A DNA stretch of 64,000 bases from Planctomycetota bacterium (lineage in GTDB: Bacteria > Planctomycetota > Planctomycetia > Pirellulales > Pirellulaceae). Within the stretch, counting starts at the first letter, position 1; each line of letters starts with the position of its first letter. Below are positions 51,725-60,692 of the stretch, one piece after another. The stretch covers positions 1 to 64,000 of the forward strand of contig CAUJHS010000010.1 in the NCBI GenBank assembly GCA_963204915.1. The letters are read 5' to 3'. The notes under the pieces were generated by a model. The model ran no database searches. It saw only the letters and a program-made list of their open reading frames with translations, and was not told where the DNA came from. The translations under genes were made by a program, and so were the position numbers.

Positions 51725-51740
51725 GTGACGCAAACGACAC
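51725..51740 (-). repeat. fourth iteron copy in the repA promoter region
   Basis: On the minus strand GTGTCGTTTGCGTCAC matches the iteron consensus (G)GTGTCGNNNGCGTCAC and shares the following CACTT with the third iteron. It lies about 175 nt upstream of the repA start, in a 409-nt spacer (51552-51960) with no gene I can support. Rep binding here would let the initiator control its own synthesis. Confidence 0.65.
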
Positions 51741-51960
51741 GTACCGTAGGTCATGCGCAGTCTCGTTTCATCGAGCACCGGCCTCCGAATTGCTGGCGGC
51801 AAGTTCCCGTGGCAAGCTCTTGGTTATTGGAGGGAGGACCAATAGGTTTTTTCACGCGCCTGCGTAGCGAACGGCCCAGGAGAAGTGGGATTCTTCAAGT
51901 TGCATCAGTGCTGCTTGGCGAATCCTGTTTTTCCGTTCCTATTTTTTGGAGGCTAACGCC

Positions 51961-52395
51961 ATGCAGAGCAGTGCTGAGAGAGTTGAGACTTGGAGACCGC
52001 CGAGAACCATCACCGTGACTTTACCGTCGCCTTATGAGCACGCGTATGGGCGGATATTAGTCGAGGATGTGAATGGATACGCTGAATACGGCTCCATTTG
52101 CTACTTGGATCCATTCGCATTTGTCTGGGCAGGCAACGAGGATTACCCCGAGTCAGGCGAGGGGCCTGGGTTCTGGAGTGAAGCCAGGGAGGAGATCGAG
52201 AATAGGCTTGCACTGGAGCAACGTCGAACCGCGATTTTCTGTTCCTACCAGACGTACAAGCGAATGCAGCCGTATGCCCGTTGGTGGCAAGATCCGGATT
52301 CGATGGTTCGAACCACACGTCGGGGCGCCGTCTACTCTGCGATAGTGCTCGCGATACTCGTACTTGGTGCATTGTCGAAAAGCCTGCTGTTTTAG
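51961..52395 (+). CDS. hypothetical protein with C-terminal membrane anchor (144 aa)
   Basis: The product is soluble for most of its length (ITVTLPSPYEHAYGRILVED, AREEIENRLALEQRR) and ends with a single membrane helix (AVYSAIVLAILVLGALSKSL). The ATG at 51961 has a strong GGAGG 8 nt upstream, so expression is likely. The family is not recognised. It sits between repA (divergent) and parA. Confidence 0.65.
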   Translation: MQSSAERVETWRPPRTITVTLPSPYEHAYGRILVEDVNGYAEYGSICYLDPFAFVWAGNEDYPESGEGPGFWSEAREEIENRLALEQRRTAIFCSYQTYKRMQPYARWWQDPDSMVRTTRRGAVYSAIVLAILVLGALSKSLLF

Positions 52396-52546
52396 TGCGT
52401 GCCCACGGTTTTACGAATTACAAACCCATTTCATCGGAGCGACTGGTCCTCACTCCGATTCTTCTATTGGACTTGGAATCCGCTTCCGATCCACCTTCTC
52501 GGCCTACAACCGCTGAATCAGAAGTCTGTTCGGTAGCTTACACGCA

Positions 52547-52717
52547 ATTTCCATTGGAAATCGCGAAGCGTATAGCAGACCGACGCCACCGAGACATTCG
52601 CAGGTCGCTTGAGTTCGTGGCCAATCGCGCCGAAAGATTTCCATTGCGACCTTCCTACCTTTGTGCCAGCGTATCGGAAGTGATTTCGCCGACTTGGACG
52701 GAATTTCCATTGGAAAT
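52547..52717. repeat. palindromic repeats before parA, candidate parS/operator sites
   Basis: The 15-nt palindrome ATTTCCATTGGAAAT occurs identically at 52547-52561 and 52703-52717, with a half copy ATTTCCATTG at 52637-52646. Each full copy continues with TCG. The second lies 30 nt before the parA start. Spacer 52396-52747 has no gene. Position and symmetry suggest ParB centromere sites or a ParA/ParB operator. Confidence 0.65.
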
Positions 52718-52747
52718 CGGCCAGCGGAGCTGTTCCTGCGAAGGCTC

Positions 52748-53560
52748 ATGACGGGACTTGTCTTCTGTCTCATCAATCAAAAAGGTGGATGTGGAAAGAG
52801 TTCCACCTGCTTTCACTTGGCTGGAGCCTTCGCCGGACTTGGCTATTCTGTGCTGCTGATTGATGCTGATCCGCAAGGCTCTCTCAGCCAAGGCTTCCTC
52901 GGTTCCGATACGGTAGAGAACCTCCCGGCGTCAGAAACCCTTGCGGCGCTGTTCGACGAATCTTGCTTCTTCCTGGATCGCCAGCGGCTGATTCGTGCAA
53001 CGGATTTCGAGCGCATCTCGATCGTGGCAGCGAATCAACATCTGGGCGACTTCAATGCTCCCCGACCTGAAAAGTCAGGCATGATCCAATTCGCCCTGCG
53101 AGACTTTCTGGAAGAGCAGAACGCCTTCGACATCGTTCTCATCGACTGCCCGCCAAACCTCTATCAGTGCAGTTGGAACGCGATGATTGCTTCGAACTAC
53201 GTCGTGATTCCTGTTCCGCCGGAAGACTTCGGGACGCAAGGTCTGCGAGCAGTACATCAAGCGATCGACAACGCGCGTAAGCTAAACCCGACTTTGCGAC
53301 GCCTTGGCCATCTCGTCAGCCGCTACGACAGACGACTCCTCGTGCATCGTTCATACGAAGAACGACTGCGCGAGTTGTATCGAGAAATGGTACTCGACAC
53401 GACGGTCCCAGAGGCTTCAGCCTTCAAAGTAGCCTTGGCGTGCCGCCAGCCTGTTGAGATCTACAGCGCGAAGTCTGCGGCAGCGAAAACGATGCGAGAC
53501 TTGGTGGAAGAACTGCTTGCGCGTGTTGCCGAACGGACGCGGAAGCGAACGGTTGCATGA
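52748..53560 (+). CDS. parA: ParA-type partition ATPase
   Basis: The 270-residue product has the deviant Walker A INQKGGCGKSSTCFHLAGA close to the N-terminus, Walker A' LLIDADPQGSLSQGF and Walker B FDIVLIDCPPNL. It is the short (type Ib-like) form without N-terminal HTH. With ParB it would move plasmid copies over the nucleoid. The ATG at 52748 is preferred because it begins right before the P-loop and follows AAGG. It is followed by parB after 14 nt. Confidence 0.92.
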   Translation: MTGLVFCLINQKGGCGKSSTCFHLAGAFAGLGYSVLLIDADPQGSLSQGFLGSDTVENLPASETLAALFDESCFFLDRQRLIRATDFERISIVAANQHLGDFNAPRPEKSGMIQFALRDFLEEQNAFDIVLIDCPPNLYQCSWNAMIASNYVVIPVPPEDFGTQGLRAVHQAIDNARKLNPTLRRLGHLVSRYDRRLLVHRSYEERLRELYREMVLDTTVPEASAFKVALACRQPVEIYSAKSAAAKTMRDLVEELLARVAERTRKRTVA

Positions 53561-53574
53561 GAGGATAAAAGCTA

Positions 53575-54486
53575 ATGGCCAGCACTCGAAGTATTCTGGA
53601 GCAGATCAGAGGCAAGGTTGATGAGTCGATGGGCGTGCGAGCCAATGATGGCAAGCCGCAGTTAAGTCCTATCGCGCATCCGAAAGATGTCGGGCGTCGT
53701 GCCCTACGAACGTTCGGCACGCTCGAAATAACAAGCATCATTGCTGATCCCGATCAGCCGCGTACCGAGTTCGATCAGGAGCAACTCGAAAGGCTCGCAC
53801 AGAGCATCCGAGAGAAAGGCCAGCTCGCTCCGATTCGGGTTCGCTGGTCGGAACAACATCAGAAGTGGATCATCATTTCCGGTGAGCGGCGTTACCGAGC
53901 GACAAAGCTCGCGGGATTGCCGACAGTCGAATGCCATTTTCACGAAGGCGAGTTGTCAGAGACCGCTATCAAAGAGCAGCAGCTCATCGAGAACCTCCTG
54001 CGCGAAGATCTGAAACCGATCGAGGAAGCAAAGGCGTTCGAGCAATTGATGAAGCTCAATAACTGGAACGCCAAAGAGCTTTCAGCAGCGATCGCTGTGA
54101 GCCAAGGAAAGATTGCGCGCTCGTTGGCGTTGCTGAAGCTTCCGCCCGACGTGCAAGAGAAAGTCGAATCGGGAGAAATCTCGGCTCGGGCTGCTTACGA
54201 AGCATCGAAACTCGATTCTCCCGAACAGCAGCGCACTACGCTGGCAGGACCGGAATCGGGAGGTGGCGAAGTCACAATCGAAGCTGTCCAGAAGCAAGTA
54301 CGGCAACGCAAGGGAGTCGCACAAGAGCGTACTCGGGGTCTCAAGCAGACCTTCATCACTGAGGAAGGCTTCAAAGTAACGGTCACCGCGAGCCGCAAGG
54401 GCAACTACCACGAGATCGAAGAAGCCCTGCAGCATGCGATTGAGGAAGTGCGACTGCGCATTCAGAACAACGTGCAGCTGTCTTAA
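53575..54486 (+). CDS. parB: ParB/Spo0J-family partition protein
   Basis: The 303-residue product contains the ParB N-terminal domain with ISGERRYRATKLAGLPTVEC (CTP-binding GERR-type motif), the ENLLREDLKPIEEAKAFEQL box and a central HTH (WNAKELSAAIAVSQGKIARS). A coiled, basic C-terminus follows. It would bind centromere sites, possibly the palindromes before parA. The start has GAGAGG upstream. Confidence 0.92.
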   Translation: MASTRSILEQIRGKVDESMGVRANDGKPQLSPIAHPKDVGRRALRTFGTLEITSIIADPDQPRTEFDQEQLERLAQSIREKGQLAPIRVRWSEQHQKWIIISGERRYRATKLAGLPTVECHFHEGELSETAIKEQQLIENLLREDLKPIEEAKAFEQLMKLNNWNAKELSAAIAVSQGKIARSLALLKLPPDVQEKVESGEISARAAYEASKLDSPEQQRTTLAGPESGGGEVTIEAVQKQVRQRKGVAQERTRGLKQTFITEEGFKVTVTASRKGNYHEIEEALQHAIEEVRLRIQNNVQLS

Positions 54487-54497
54487 GGCGTGATGGG

Positions 54498-54980
54498 ATG
54501 CTGAGCATTGTATTCGCAGTGCTGGGGTCTTGGCTGGTGCTAAGCCTCACATTTGCGATCTACTCGCTCGCTTCGCTTCCGCTATTCCCTCTACAGACTC
54601 TACTGCACAAGTCTCGGAATTCGACTGTAATCGGTCTCGCATCCTACTACCTCTCGTTGATTGCCTCAGCAATAAGTGGTGCGAGCGTAATGTTCCTGAT
54701 CCACTCGCTGTGCCGCTATCTTGAGGTAGTACCGTCTTACGGAATGCTGATTCCGGCACTGCCAGGAGCTTTCGCACCCTTCCTCGACAATGCGAGAGCC
54801 GCGTTGAGATTAGAAGAGCACCGGTCGACATACAGCGTCACGGGGGATGAAAGCGCCGAAGGAGCAAGTTTCGACGGAAGTGCGAACGGCGGGCTTCTAG
54901 GAACCTTAATCGGATTGATTGGCGGTGCCATCTACTTTCTCTCTGAAGCCAACCTGCTGCTTCCTGAGCGAGTTGGATAA
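54498..54980 (+). CDS. multi-pass membrane protein, unknown (160 aa)
   Basis: The product has hydrophobic helices at about residues 3-25, 46-75, 85-98 and 130-150, with a polar loop (EEHRSTYSVTGDESAEGASF) between the last two. The family is not recognised. It lies 12 nt after parB and 24 nt before another membrane protein gene, so the run parA-parB-x-y is probably one operon. Confidence 0.65.
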   Translation: MLSIVFAVLGSWLVLSLTFAIYSLASLPLFPLQTLLHKSRNSTVIGLASYYLSLIASAISGASVMFLIHSLCRYLEVVPSYGMLIPALPGAFAPFLDNARAALRLEEHRSTYSVTGDESAEGASFDGSANGGLLGTLIGLIGGAIYFLSEANLLLPERVG

Positions 54981-55003
54981 CGCGCTGAAGTGGATACCAT
55001 GCA

Positions 55004-55897
55004 ATGGAACGAAATGACGATTCCATCAACGTCTCACGCTGGCTGAGGCCCCTCCCAGTAGCAGCAATCAGTGCGGTGCTGGGAGTTTCAATCTCGCTGC
55101 TGTTTCCGCCGTCTGTATTCTTCGCCTTTCTTTCCCTGCTTATCAGCGGGCTTGTCGGACTTGCTCTTGTACTCACAGCCCGAGTTCGGTCCACTGAAGG
55201 ACATCCACGACTCCTACAGCTGCTACTCGATTTGTCCGCGGATAAGGAGATCTCCGCGATGCATCTTTCCATTGCCGAAGCGCTGACGCAGATCGCCAAT
55301 CAAGGCGATCCAATATTTCGTCGCCTGGCATTGCAGCGGCTGCAAGCTATTGGAGAGCAGTGCTCACTCATCGGCAAGGCGACCATTGAGTTTCCATCGA
55401 CGGAAAGCTGGCGCGTCGTCTACGAAGAGCTTCTCCGCAGTCCAGGGCTTCACCTTTACCGTTCGGTCTCGTACATCGAATCCGCCCATTATTGGCAGGA
55501 CGGGCCGGGGCAACAAAGCACCAAACTCAATCTCGAATTGCAGGACCAGCGGATTGTCAGCATCGAGCGCACTGCGATCATTGCAGACCATCTGTGGCCT
55601 GAGGATTCGCTCTTCCCCGTCGAGCCGCTTCACTCTTGGCTCGATGAACAACATCGACACGGCATTTGGATACGAGTCGTTCGAGAGTCAGAGCTAGGCA
55701 GTGATAGCGATCTGCTGAGCGACTTTGGTATCTACGGCAATCGTGCCGTAGGGATGCAACTGGCCGATCCCAGCGGACGAACGATTCGATTCGTGCTGAG
55801 CTTCGACTTCGACAAACTAAGGCAGGCAGAAGCTCAATGGAGCCGCCTTGCCGTTTATGCGATTTCTTATCGCGAACTACTGGATCAGAAGCACTGA
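55004..55897 (+). CDS. membrane protein with cytoplasmic domain, unknown (297 aa)
   Basis: Two adjacent membrane helices occupy about residues 13-60 (LRPLPVAAISAVLGVSISLL then FFAFLSLLISGLVGLALVLT). The rest is soluble with alternating helices and strands, including VIRESELGSD-like acidic stretches and FGIYGNRAVGMQLAD. No catalytic motif is recognised. It belongs to the same rightward run as the partition genes. Confidence 0.65.
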   Translation: MERNDDSINVSRWLRPLPVAAISAVLGVSISLLFPPSVFFAFLSLLISGLVGLALVLTARVRSTEGHPRLLQLLLDLSADKEISAMHLSIAEALTQIANQGDPIFRRLALQRLQAIGEQCSLIGKATIEFPSTESWRVVYEELLRSPGLHLYRSVSYIESAHYWQDGPGQQSTKLNLELQDQRIVSIERTAIIADHLWPEDSLFPVEPLHSWLDEQHRHGIWIRVVRESELGSDSDLLSDFGIYGNRAVGMQLADPSGRTIRFVLSFDFDKLRQAEAQWSRLAVYAISYRELLDQKH

Positions 55898-55930
55898 TCT
55901 CATTACGATCGGGTACAAGGAGACGAGGCT

Positions 55931-57140
55931 ATGCCCGACCCGCTGTATCTCGATACGGCACGGCTGGGCCAAATGTCACCGCGAGCCTGCCGTGCCTCGG
56001 TCGATTTCGCTCGCTTCGCCAGCGAGCAGGGTTGCAGCCTGTACTTATCTCGCTTTCTCGCTGAAGGGTCCACTGCTTGGCCTGATGCACTTTCTCAGCG
56101 GTATTCAGGCCTCGCAGACTGGCAAGGCGTCGCGCAGCTCAAACGCCGCCTCAAGGCAATTGTCGAGCAGATGATGCAAGTGAGGTCCTTCTCGCTGCAC
56201 GTTCCGCCGAGCTGATGCGATTTGCAGCCAAGTTGATGATCGGTCCATGCCGAAACGTGTTGCTCACCGACGTGAGCTGGCCTGCGTACGAAGGCGTTTT
56301 CGAACGTGAACGCCGCAGTTCGACTTGCCGACGGACTCGGCTTCTCCTGCGACGACGCATTCTCTACGAAGGCATTTCGCCAGATGACTTCATCGCACTG
56401 ACTGTGCGGCATTACATCAAGCAAGGCTGCGATGGCCTGTTCATTCCCCTGGTTGATAACCTTGGCGTACGATTACCCGTCGAGCGGTTGGTTGAGAGAC
56501 TACGCCAAGAAGCAGAGCTTCGGTTTGTGGTTGTCGATGGCGCTCAAGCAATCGGACTGTGCCACTCGATCTGGGCAGAAACTATTGCGACCTGTTGCTC
56601 GCAGGCTGTCACAAATGGTTGCGCGCCTTTCTACCTCTCGGTCTTGCCTTCTACGGCGCACCGGGGTCACGCAGCTACATCGAAGACTCGGCACTTAGAT
56701 GGCAGCAAGACGCCTCTTTCGATGATCCCTTGCTAAGATTCTGCTGCGAACTTCAGGGCCACACCACAACGCCGTACGGCGAAACAGTCCAAGTGCAGCC
56801 GCTACTCTCTGCAAATGGCGCAGCGATCGATGCATCGCTTGGCGTCATGTCGCAGGCAGACTCTACGAATCGAACGAACATCACTGCCATCGCCGCGACG
56901 TCAGGCTGGAAGTCGCTCTCTACGCACTCTGCATTCGCAAGTCGCATTTTACTGTTCGAGCACGAACGACCCGACTCTCGTATGCGACCTCCTGACGATG
57001 TGCGAGCACTATTCCTGGCTCAGGGAGTTTCGCTTAGCTGCTACGATACCGGTCTAATCCGCTTGTCGCTCCCAGACCACCGACTCGGTGTCGAAGAGCT
57101 TCGCTGCTTGGAAGCCGCATTCGCATCTGTCCGGCAATGA
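55931..57140 (+). pseudogene. class V aminotransferase-fold PLP protein, two frameshifts
   Basis: Three successive frames form one protein of about 400 residues. The first starts MPDPLYLDTARLGQMSP after a good AAGGAG site. The second (from about 56160) reads DASEVLLAARSAELMRFAAK, NVLLTDVSWPAYEGVF and FVVVDGAQAIG. The third (from about 56555) reads VPLDLGRNYCDLLLAGCHKW, with the putative PLP lysine in HKW, and runs to the end. The shifts at about 56160 and 56555 each need one base; at the second, loss of one A from a CAT would restore AIGHVPLD. Either the gene is newly dead or the reads contain errors, since the rest is uninterrupted and well conserved. Confidence 0.75.
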
Positions 57141-57232
57141 CGTTGGCCTCACCGTCTAACGCAGCGCCCCGCTTCAATATATTTTGCAGATAGAACTTTA
57201 CTCAACACTGCAAGCCGTGGTAGCAGTGAAGT

Positions 57233-57469
57233 ATGCTGCAAGCCTTTGAAGGACTCATCGATGCGAATGGTCTTCGCTCCTTGCGACAAGGAGGAGGTCC
57301 CGCACGCCTTGACGTCGATTCCACGTCCGAAGCAGTTCCCTTCTGGGCAGTGCTCGATACGCAAGCGGCTTCTCAAGTTCTAAAAGAACTGCTCGCAGGC
57401 AATCGTCGCTTCGCCTTGTCACTGCTTGAAGCCACGGCGAAATCCCTCGGAAGCATTCCTCCGCGATAG
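57233..57469 (+). CDS. possible small protein (78 aa)
   Basis: A 78-residue frame with plausible composition (VPFWAVLDTQAASQVLKELL, then AGNRRFALSLLEATAK) follows the PLP-protein remnant on the same strand. The ribosome site is weak and the family unknown. The rest of the spacer 57141-57732 contains only a hairpin (see 57574). Confidence 0.4.
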   Translation: MLQAFEGLIDANGLRSLRQGGGPARLDVDSTSEAVPFWAVLDTQAASQVLKELLAGNRRFALSLLEATAKSLGSIPPR

Positions 57470-57573
57470 CTTCTCTTCCGGGCTGATGCCCAAGATATGC
57501 CGCATGCAAGTCTCGCAGTCCTCACGATAAGTCTGGTGCTCTTCCCGCGGCCCTTCTGATCATATCACGGCGT

Positions 57574-57638
57574 TCAAGGTCCGCTCCGGCCTGCGGCCTG
57601 CGCTGCTGCTTTCGCTATCGCGAAAGGCTCCACCTTGA
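57574..57638. repeat. hairpin upstream of the ArdC gene
   Basis: TCAAGGT (57574-57580) pairs with ACCTTGA (57632-57638) and encloses a second stem CTTTCGC-TATC-GCGAAAG (57609-57626). It lies about 100 nt before the ArdC start and might act as regulatory leader structure. Confidence 0.45.
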
Positions 57639-57732
57639 CCTGCCGTGAGTCCCAGAGCCGGGCCGCTCGGCAGCCCAGATTCGAAGAACGATCAAGCTGC
57701 ACTGCGCCGGAAGCAGCGCTTCGGAATGGAGC

Positions 57733-58566
57733 ATGAACATGGAAAACAAAGTCAAAGCACTCGTCGAAGGAGCACTCGCAGAGCTTAAGGAGCAACTTGA
57801 CCTGGGTCGCAGTGAGGTGCTCTCGCGATACCTGGAATGCATGGCGAGATTCCACAGATACTCTTGGTGCAACGTCATGTTGATCTCCAAGCAGTGTCCC
57901 GACGCAACCCAGGTCGCTGGCTTTCGACGCTGGCAGGAGCTCGGACGCTATGTGCGAAAAGGTGAAAAAGGAATCGGTATCCTTGCACCAATGGTTCGGC
58001 GAAAGGAGGTCGAAAACGGCGAGCAGCAGGGCGAAGCGTTCGTCTCTGGCTTCAGGGTGGTGTATGTCTTCGATTTAGCGCAGACAGAAGGCGATTCCCT
58101 TCCCGAGCTGAGTCGTCCCAAAGGAGATGCGTGCATGGCAATCGAGCAGCTTGAGGCTGTCATCCGCGATGCAGGCATCACACTTGGCTACGAGTCGCTT
58201 CCTGCAGGAACCGATGGATACGCAATACCCGGGTCGATAGGAATTGCTGAAGGGCTGCCTTCAGCGAAACGGTTTCTGGCGCTCGCGCATGAACTGGCCC
58301 ATCACTGGCTCGCACACCACGAACGTAGAGAGCTTACTCGCAAGGTCAAAGAGACCGAAGCCGAGGCTTGCGCCTTTGTAGTCGCCAAAGCATTTGGGGT
58401 CGACGCAGTTGCTGCTACCAGCGAGTACATTCAACTCTACAACGGCGACAGCAAGTTGCTAGGCGAATCACTTGGCCGCATCCAGCAAGTGAGCAGGCAA
58501 ATCATCGACGCCATGCAAGCAGAGCCCAATCTTCAGATGCAATCGAACGTTGCATGCGCCGCCTGA
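57733..58566 (+). CDS. ardC: ArdC-type antirestriction protein with zinc protease motif
   Basis: The 277-residue product has an N-terminal ssDNA-binding ArdC region (SRYLECMARFHRYSWCNVML, GFRRWQELGRYVRKGEKGIG) and a C-terminal metallopeptidase-like domain with LALAHELAHHWLAHH, i.e. the H-E-x-x-H zinc motif, and a following ETEAEACAFVV Glu ligand region. ArdC proteins protect incoming plasmid DNA from restriction. Two ATGs (57733 and 57739) are close together; GGAG suits the second slightly better. Its presence beside a BREX operon shows defence and anti-defence on the same element. Confidence 0.87.
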   Translation: MNMENKVKALVEGALAELKEQLDLGRSEVLSRYLECMARFHRYSWCNVMLISKQCPDATQVAGFRRWQELGRYVRKGEKGIGILAPMVRRKEVENGEQQGEAFVSGFRVVYVFDLAQTEGDSLPELSRPKGDACMAIEQLEAVIRDAGITLGYESLPAGTDGYAIPGSIGIAEGLPSAKRFLALAHELAHHWLAHHERRELTRKVKETEAEACAFVVAKAFGVDAVAATSEYIQLYNGDSKLLGESLGRIQQVSRQIIDAMQAEPNLQMQSNVACAA

Positions 58567-58993
58567 TCGGAGGCGGAGAATACTTTGAAGCGGAGCCGCC
58601 CGGCGGCTCCTGTTTCGATGGTCATCGCTTGCGGACCGAAATCTTGACCCCGGTCTCTTGTACTTGGCAGTTCGCAGAGGTAAAATTTTGACGTGCTTCA
58701 GTTCGATGCTCAACATGCCTTCCGAACTTCGAGTAACGCACAGATCGCACGGCAGGTTTTCGCTATTCGCACCTGGCTGCGACCTGTTGCCGAGCGGGCG
58801 GAAGGTTGAGCCGACAAAGGCACCGCTTCGTGCGACCGCTTTACGAGGCCGTCGTATAGGCGATTCAAGCGAATAGCAGCGGCGCGTCTGATGATGCGTT
58901 TGCAGTGCAGCCTCAATGGCTTGCGGATGAGGGCGGTTTGGACCGCTTCTCGAAACGGCAAATTGCCGTATGTGCCCTTTGGCACCGTATAAG

Positions 58994-59043
58994 ACGTATC
59001 CCTCAGTTTTCCATCCGCGATGGATGGTTCGCTAGGGATACGT
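58994..59043. repeat. nested perfect hairpin in a 720-nt gene-free spacer
   Basis: ACGTATCCCT (58994-59003) pairs with AGGGATACGT (59034-59043), and inside it CCATCC (59011-59016) pairs with GGATGG (59022-59027). No T tract follows. The surrounding spacer 58567-59288 has no gene I can support. It may be the terminator for the ArdC transcript or a recombination or regulatory site. Confidence 0.55.
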
Positions 59044-59288
59044 TCTCCTTCAGGGGTGTTTCGCCCGACGTTTCGCATTGATTTCAAGCGATGTCGTCCT
59101 GCGCACCTTCTCTCCTTGCACTTCCCCGCGTCGTGTTCATCCGCCGGTGAAGTTCCTTTCGCACAGTTCCTTCACGCTCGCAGTTGTCGGGTCTTCAACT
59201 GCGCCTTAGCGAAGCTGCGCGCTCTTCCAAGACCCGAGCATCATTCAAAACGCTATCCAATCGTTCGAAATTCCGAAAGGATCATTCA

Positions 59289-60692
59289 ATGTCACGACGA
59301 GCCAAGCGGTCTCGCGCCGCTGCCCCCGCACAAACACACCAGCCTATTAAACGCCCGACGCAGGAAGAAACGAAACCGCGATTATTTCAGCCCGTTCATG
59401 GAGCCGTCCTGATCGAAATCTCAGAGCGCCTCCCGTTCCGGAAGCTAACGGCCTCAGATGTCAGTCGGGACGTCCTATTCGCTGCTTACATCGACAGCCT
59501 CTCTGCACTAAACAAGGTCCGAAGCGAGATGTTGGCCCTGCTAGATGCCGTGGCGACCGCAAGCATTGTTCGGGAAACAGAGTTGCCAGAAGACGCGTGG
59601 CAAGAGGTCGAGGCGTCGATCCGCGCCGAGTACCGAACTCAATTGGACGTTCCCCGGAACCTGGCTGGTGCAGAGCTTGGCGCTCTTCCGCACGCAGAGA
59701 TCCGCAAACACCTGCAGGACCGCCTCAGTCATGCGTTGACCACATTGGTATGCCAGTTCTTTGACGGGCTTTCGACGCTCATTGACCGACAGTTGGTCGG
59801 TCTCGTGCACTGGTTCGGAACCAATGCAGTCACGTATCGCTTCTACCGTCATCGTATTCGCACGCACGCGGTTCTGACAACGGTGACGGACGAACGAAAG
59901 TCTGAGCCGGAGGCATGGGTCACCGAGACCCGACGCCGAAGGACGAAATCGCTGCCGGTCGAAGTCATTCTTGAGTGTCATCGTCACGATGCGGTCGACG
60001 CGTTCTGGACGAGTATCGACAACACCAAAGTCGTCATGCCGCCGAATGTGAGGGCGTTGATTGAGACCATCCCGGACTGGATGCGGCCCTCGATTCGGAT
60101 CATCGATGGCTATCTTATTCGGGAGCGAAACGAAGAAGTCGGACGAAAGGAATCCTCGGTCGTGCTCAGCGTCGAGGAAGAAACCATCACGGAATACAAC
60201 TACGGCCTGGAACCCGCCGTGGTACTCGGGAGTATTGTGCTCATTGGTTGGGGACCGAAAGAGATTGCTGAAGAGCAGGCCACTAGGAAGAAGCTGCGCG
60301 TAATTGGATTGTCGCGCGCGGCGAGTGCTCTGCTGGGAGCGGTGGTCCTTGCCCTGCAACTGCTGACGTGGGCTCTCAGTCGGCACATTCTCGCGGCGAG
60401 CTTGTTCTTTCTACTCGCCTTGTTGTGCTTTGCCGCGAGCGTCTTCGCGCTGGCACTGAGTGCTCGGTACCTCTTGCGCTCGAAGTCGGTCAAACTTGGC
60501 GAGCGTGAATTTCAATCTCTTCTCGCAGGACCGGTGCTCCTAATGGCCGGTCTCCAAACGATGCTTCTGCCTGGTTCATGGGCTTGGCTTCTGCTGGGAG
60601 TACCAGTCGTCGGCACCGGCCTCTGGCTCAGTCATCACACCGCTGCATTTCTAAGAGATCTCTTCTTACCTTCACGAAAGGGCCATTCATGA
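59289..60692 (+). CDS. polytopic membrane protein with large N-terminal domain, unknown (467 aa)
   Basis: Residues 1-310 are soluble with a basic N-terminus (MSRRAKRSRAAAP) and helical segments. From about 345 four hydrophobic helices follow (ASALLGAVVLALQLLTWAL, LAASLFFLLALLCFAASVFA and two more), ending SRKGHS. The family is not recognised. The ATG at 59289 has AGGA 8 nt upstream. The next gene starts inside its stop codon, so the two are coupled. Confidence 0.7.
   Translation: MSRRAKRSRAAAPAQTHQPIKRPTQEETKPRLFQPVHGAVLIEISERLPFRKLTASDVSRDVLFAAYIDSLSALNKVRSEMLALLDAVATASIVRETELPEDAWQEVEASIRAEYRTQLDVPRNLAGAELGALPHAEIRKHLQDRLSHALTTLVCQFFDGLSTLIDRQLVGLVHWFGTNAVTYRFYRHRIRTHAVLTTVTDERKSEPEAWVTETRRRRTKSLPVEVILECHRHDAVDAFWTSIDNTKVVMPPNVRALIETIPDWMRPSIRIIDGYLIRERNEEVGRKESSVVLSVEEETITEYNYGLEPAVVLGSIVLIGWGPKEIAEEQATRKKLRVIGLSRAASALLGAVVLALQLLTWALSRHILAASLFFLLALLCFAASVFALALSARYLLRSKSVKLGEREFQSLLAGPVLLMAGLQTMLLPGSWAWLLLGVPVVGTGLWLSHHTAAFLRDLFLPSRKGHS

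Noticed and set aside
58710-59087. 125-residue minus-strand frame in the spacer after ArdC
   Set aside because: It crosses the nested hairpin and shows shadow-like composition; no ribosome site or family.
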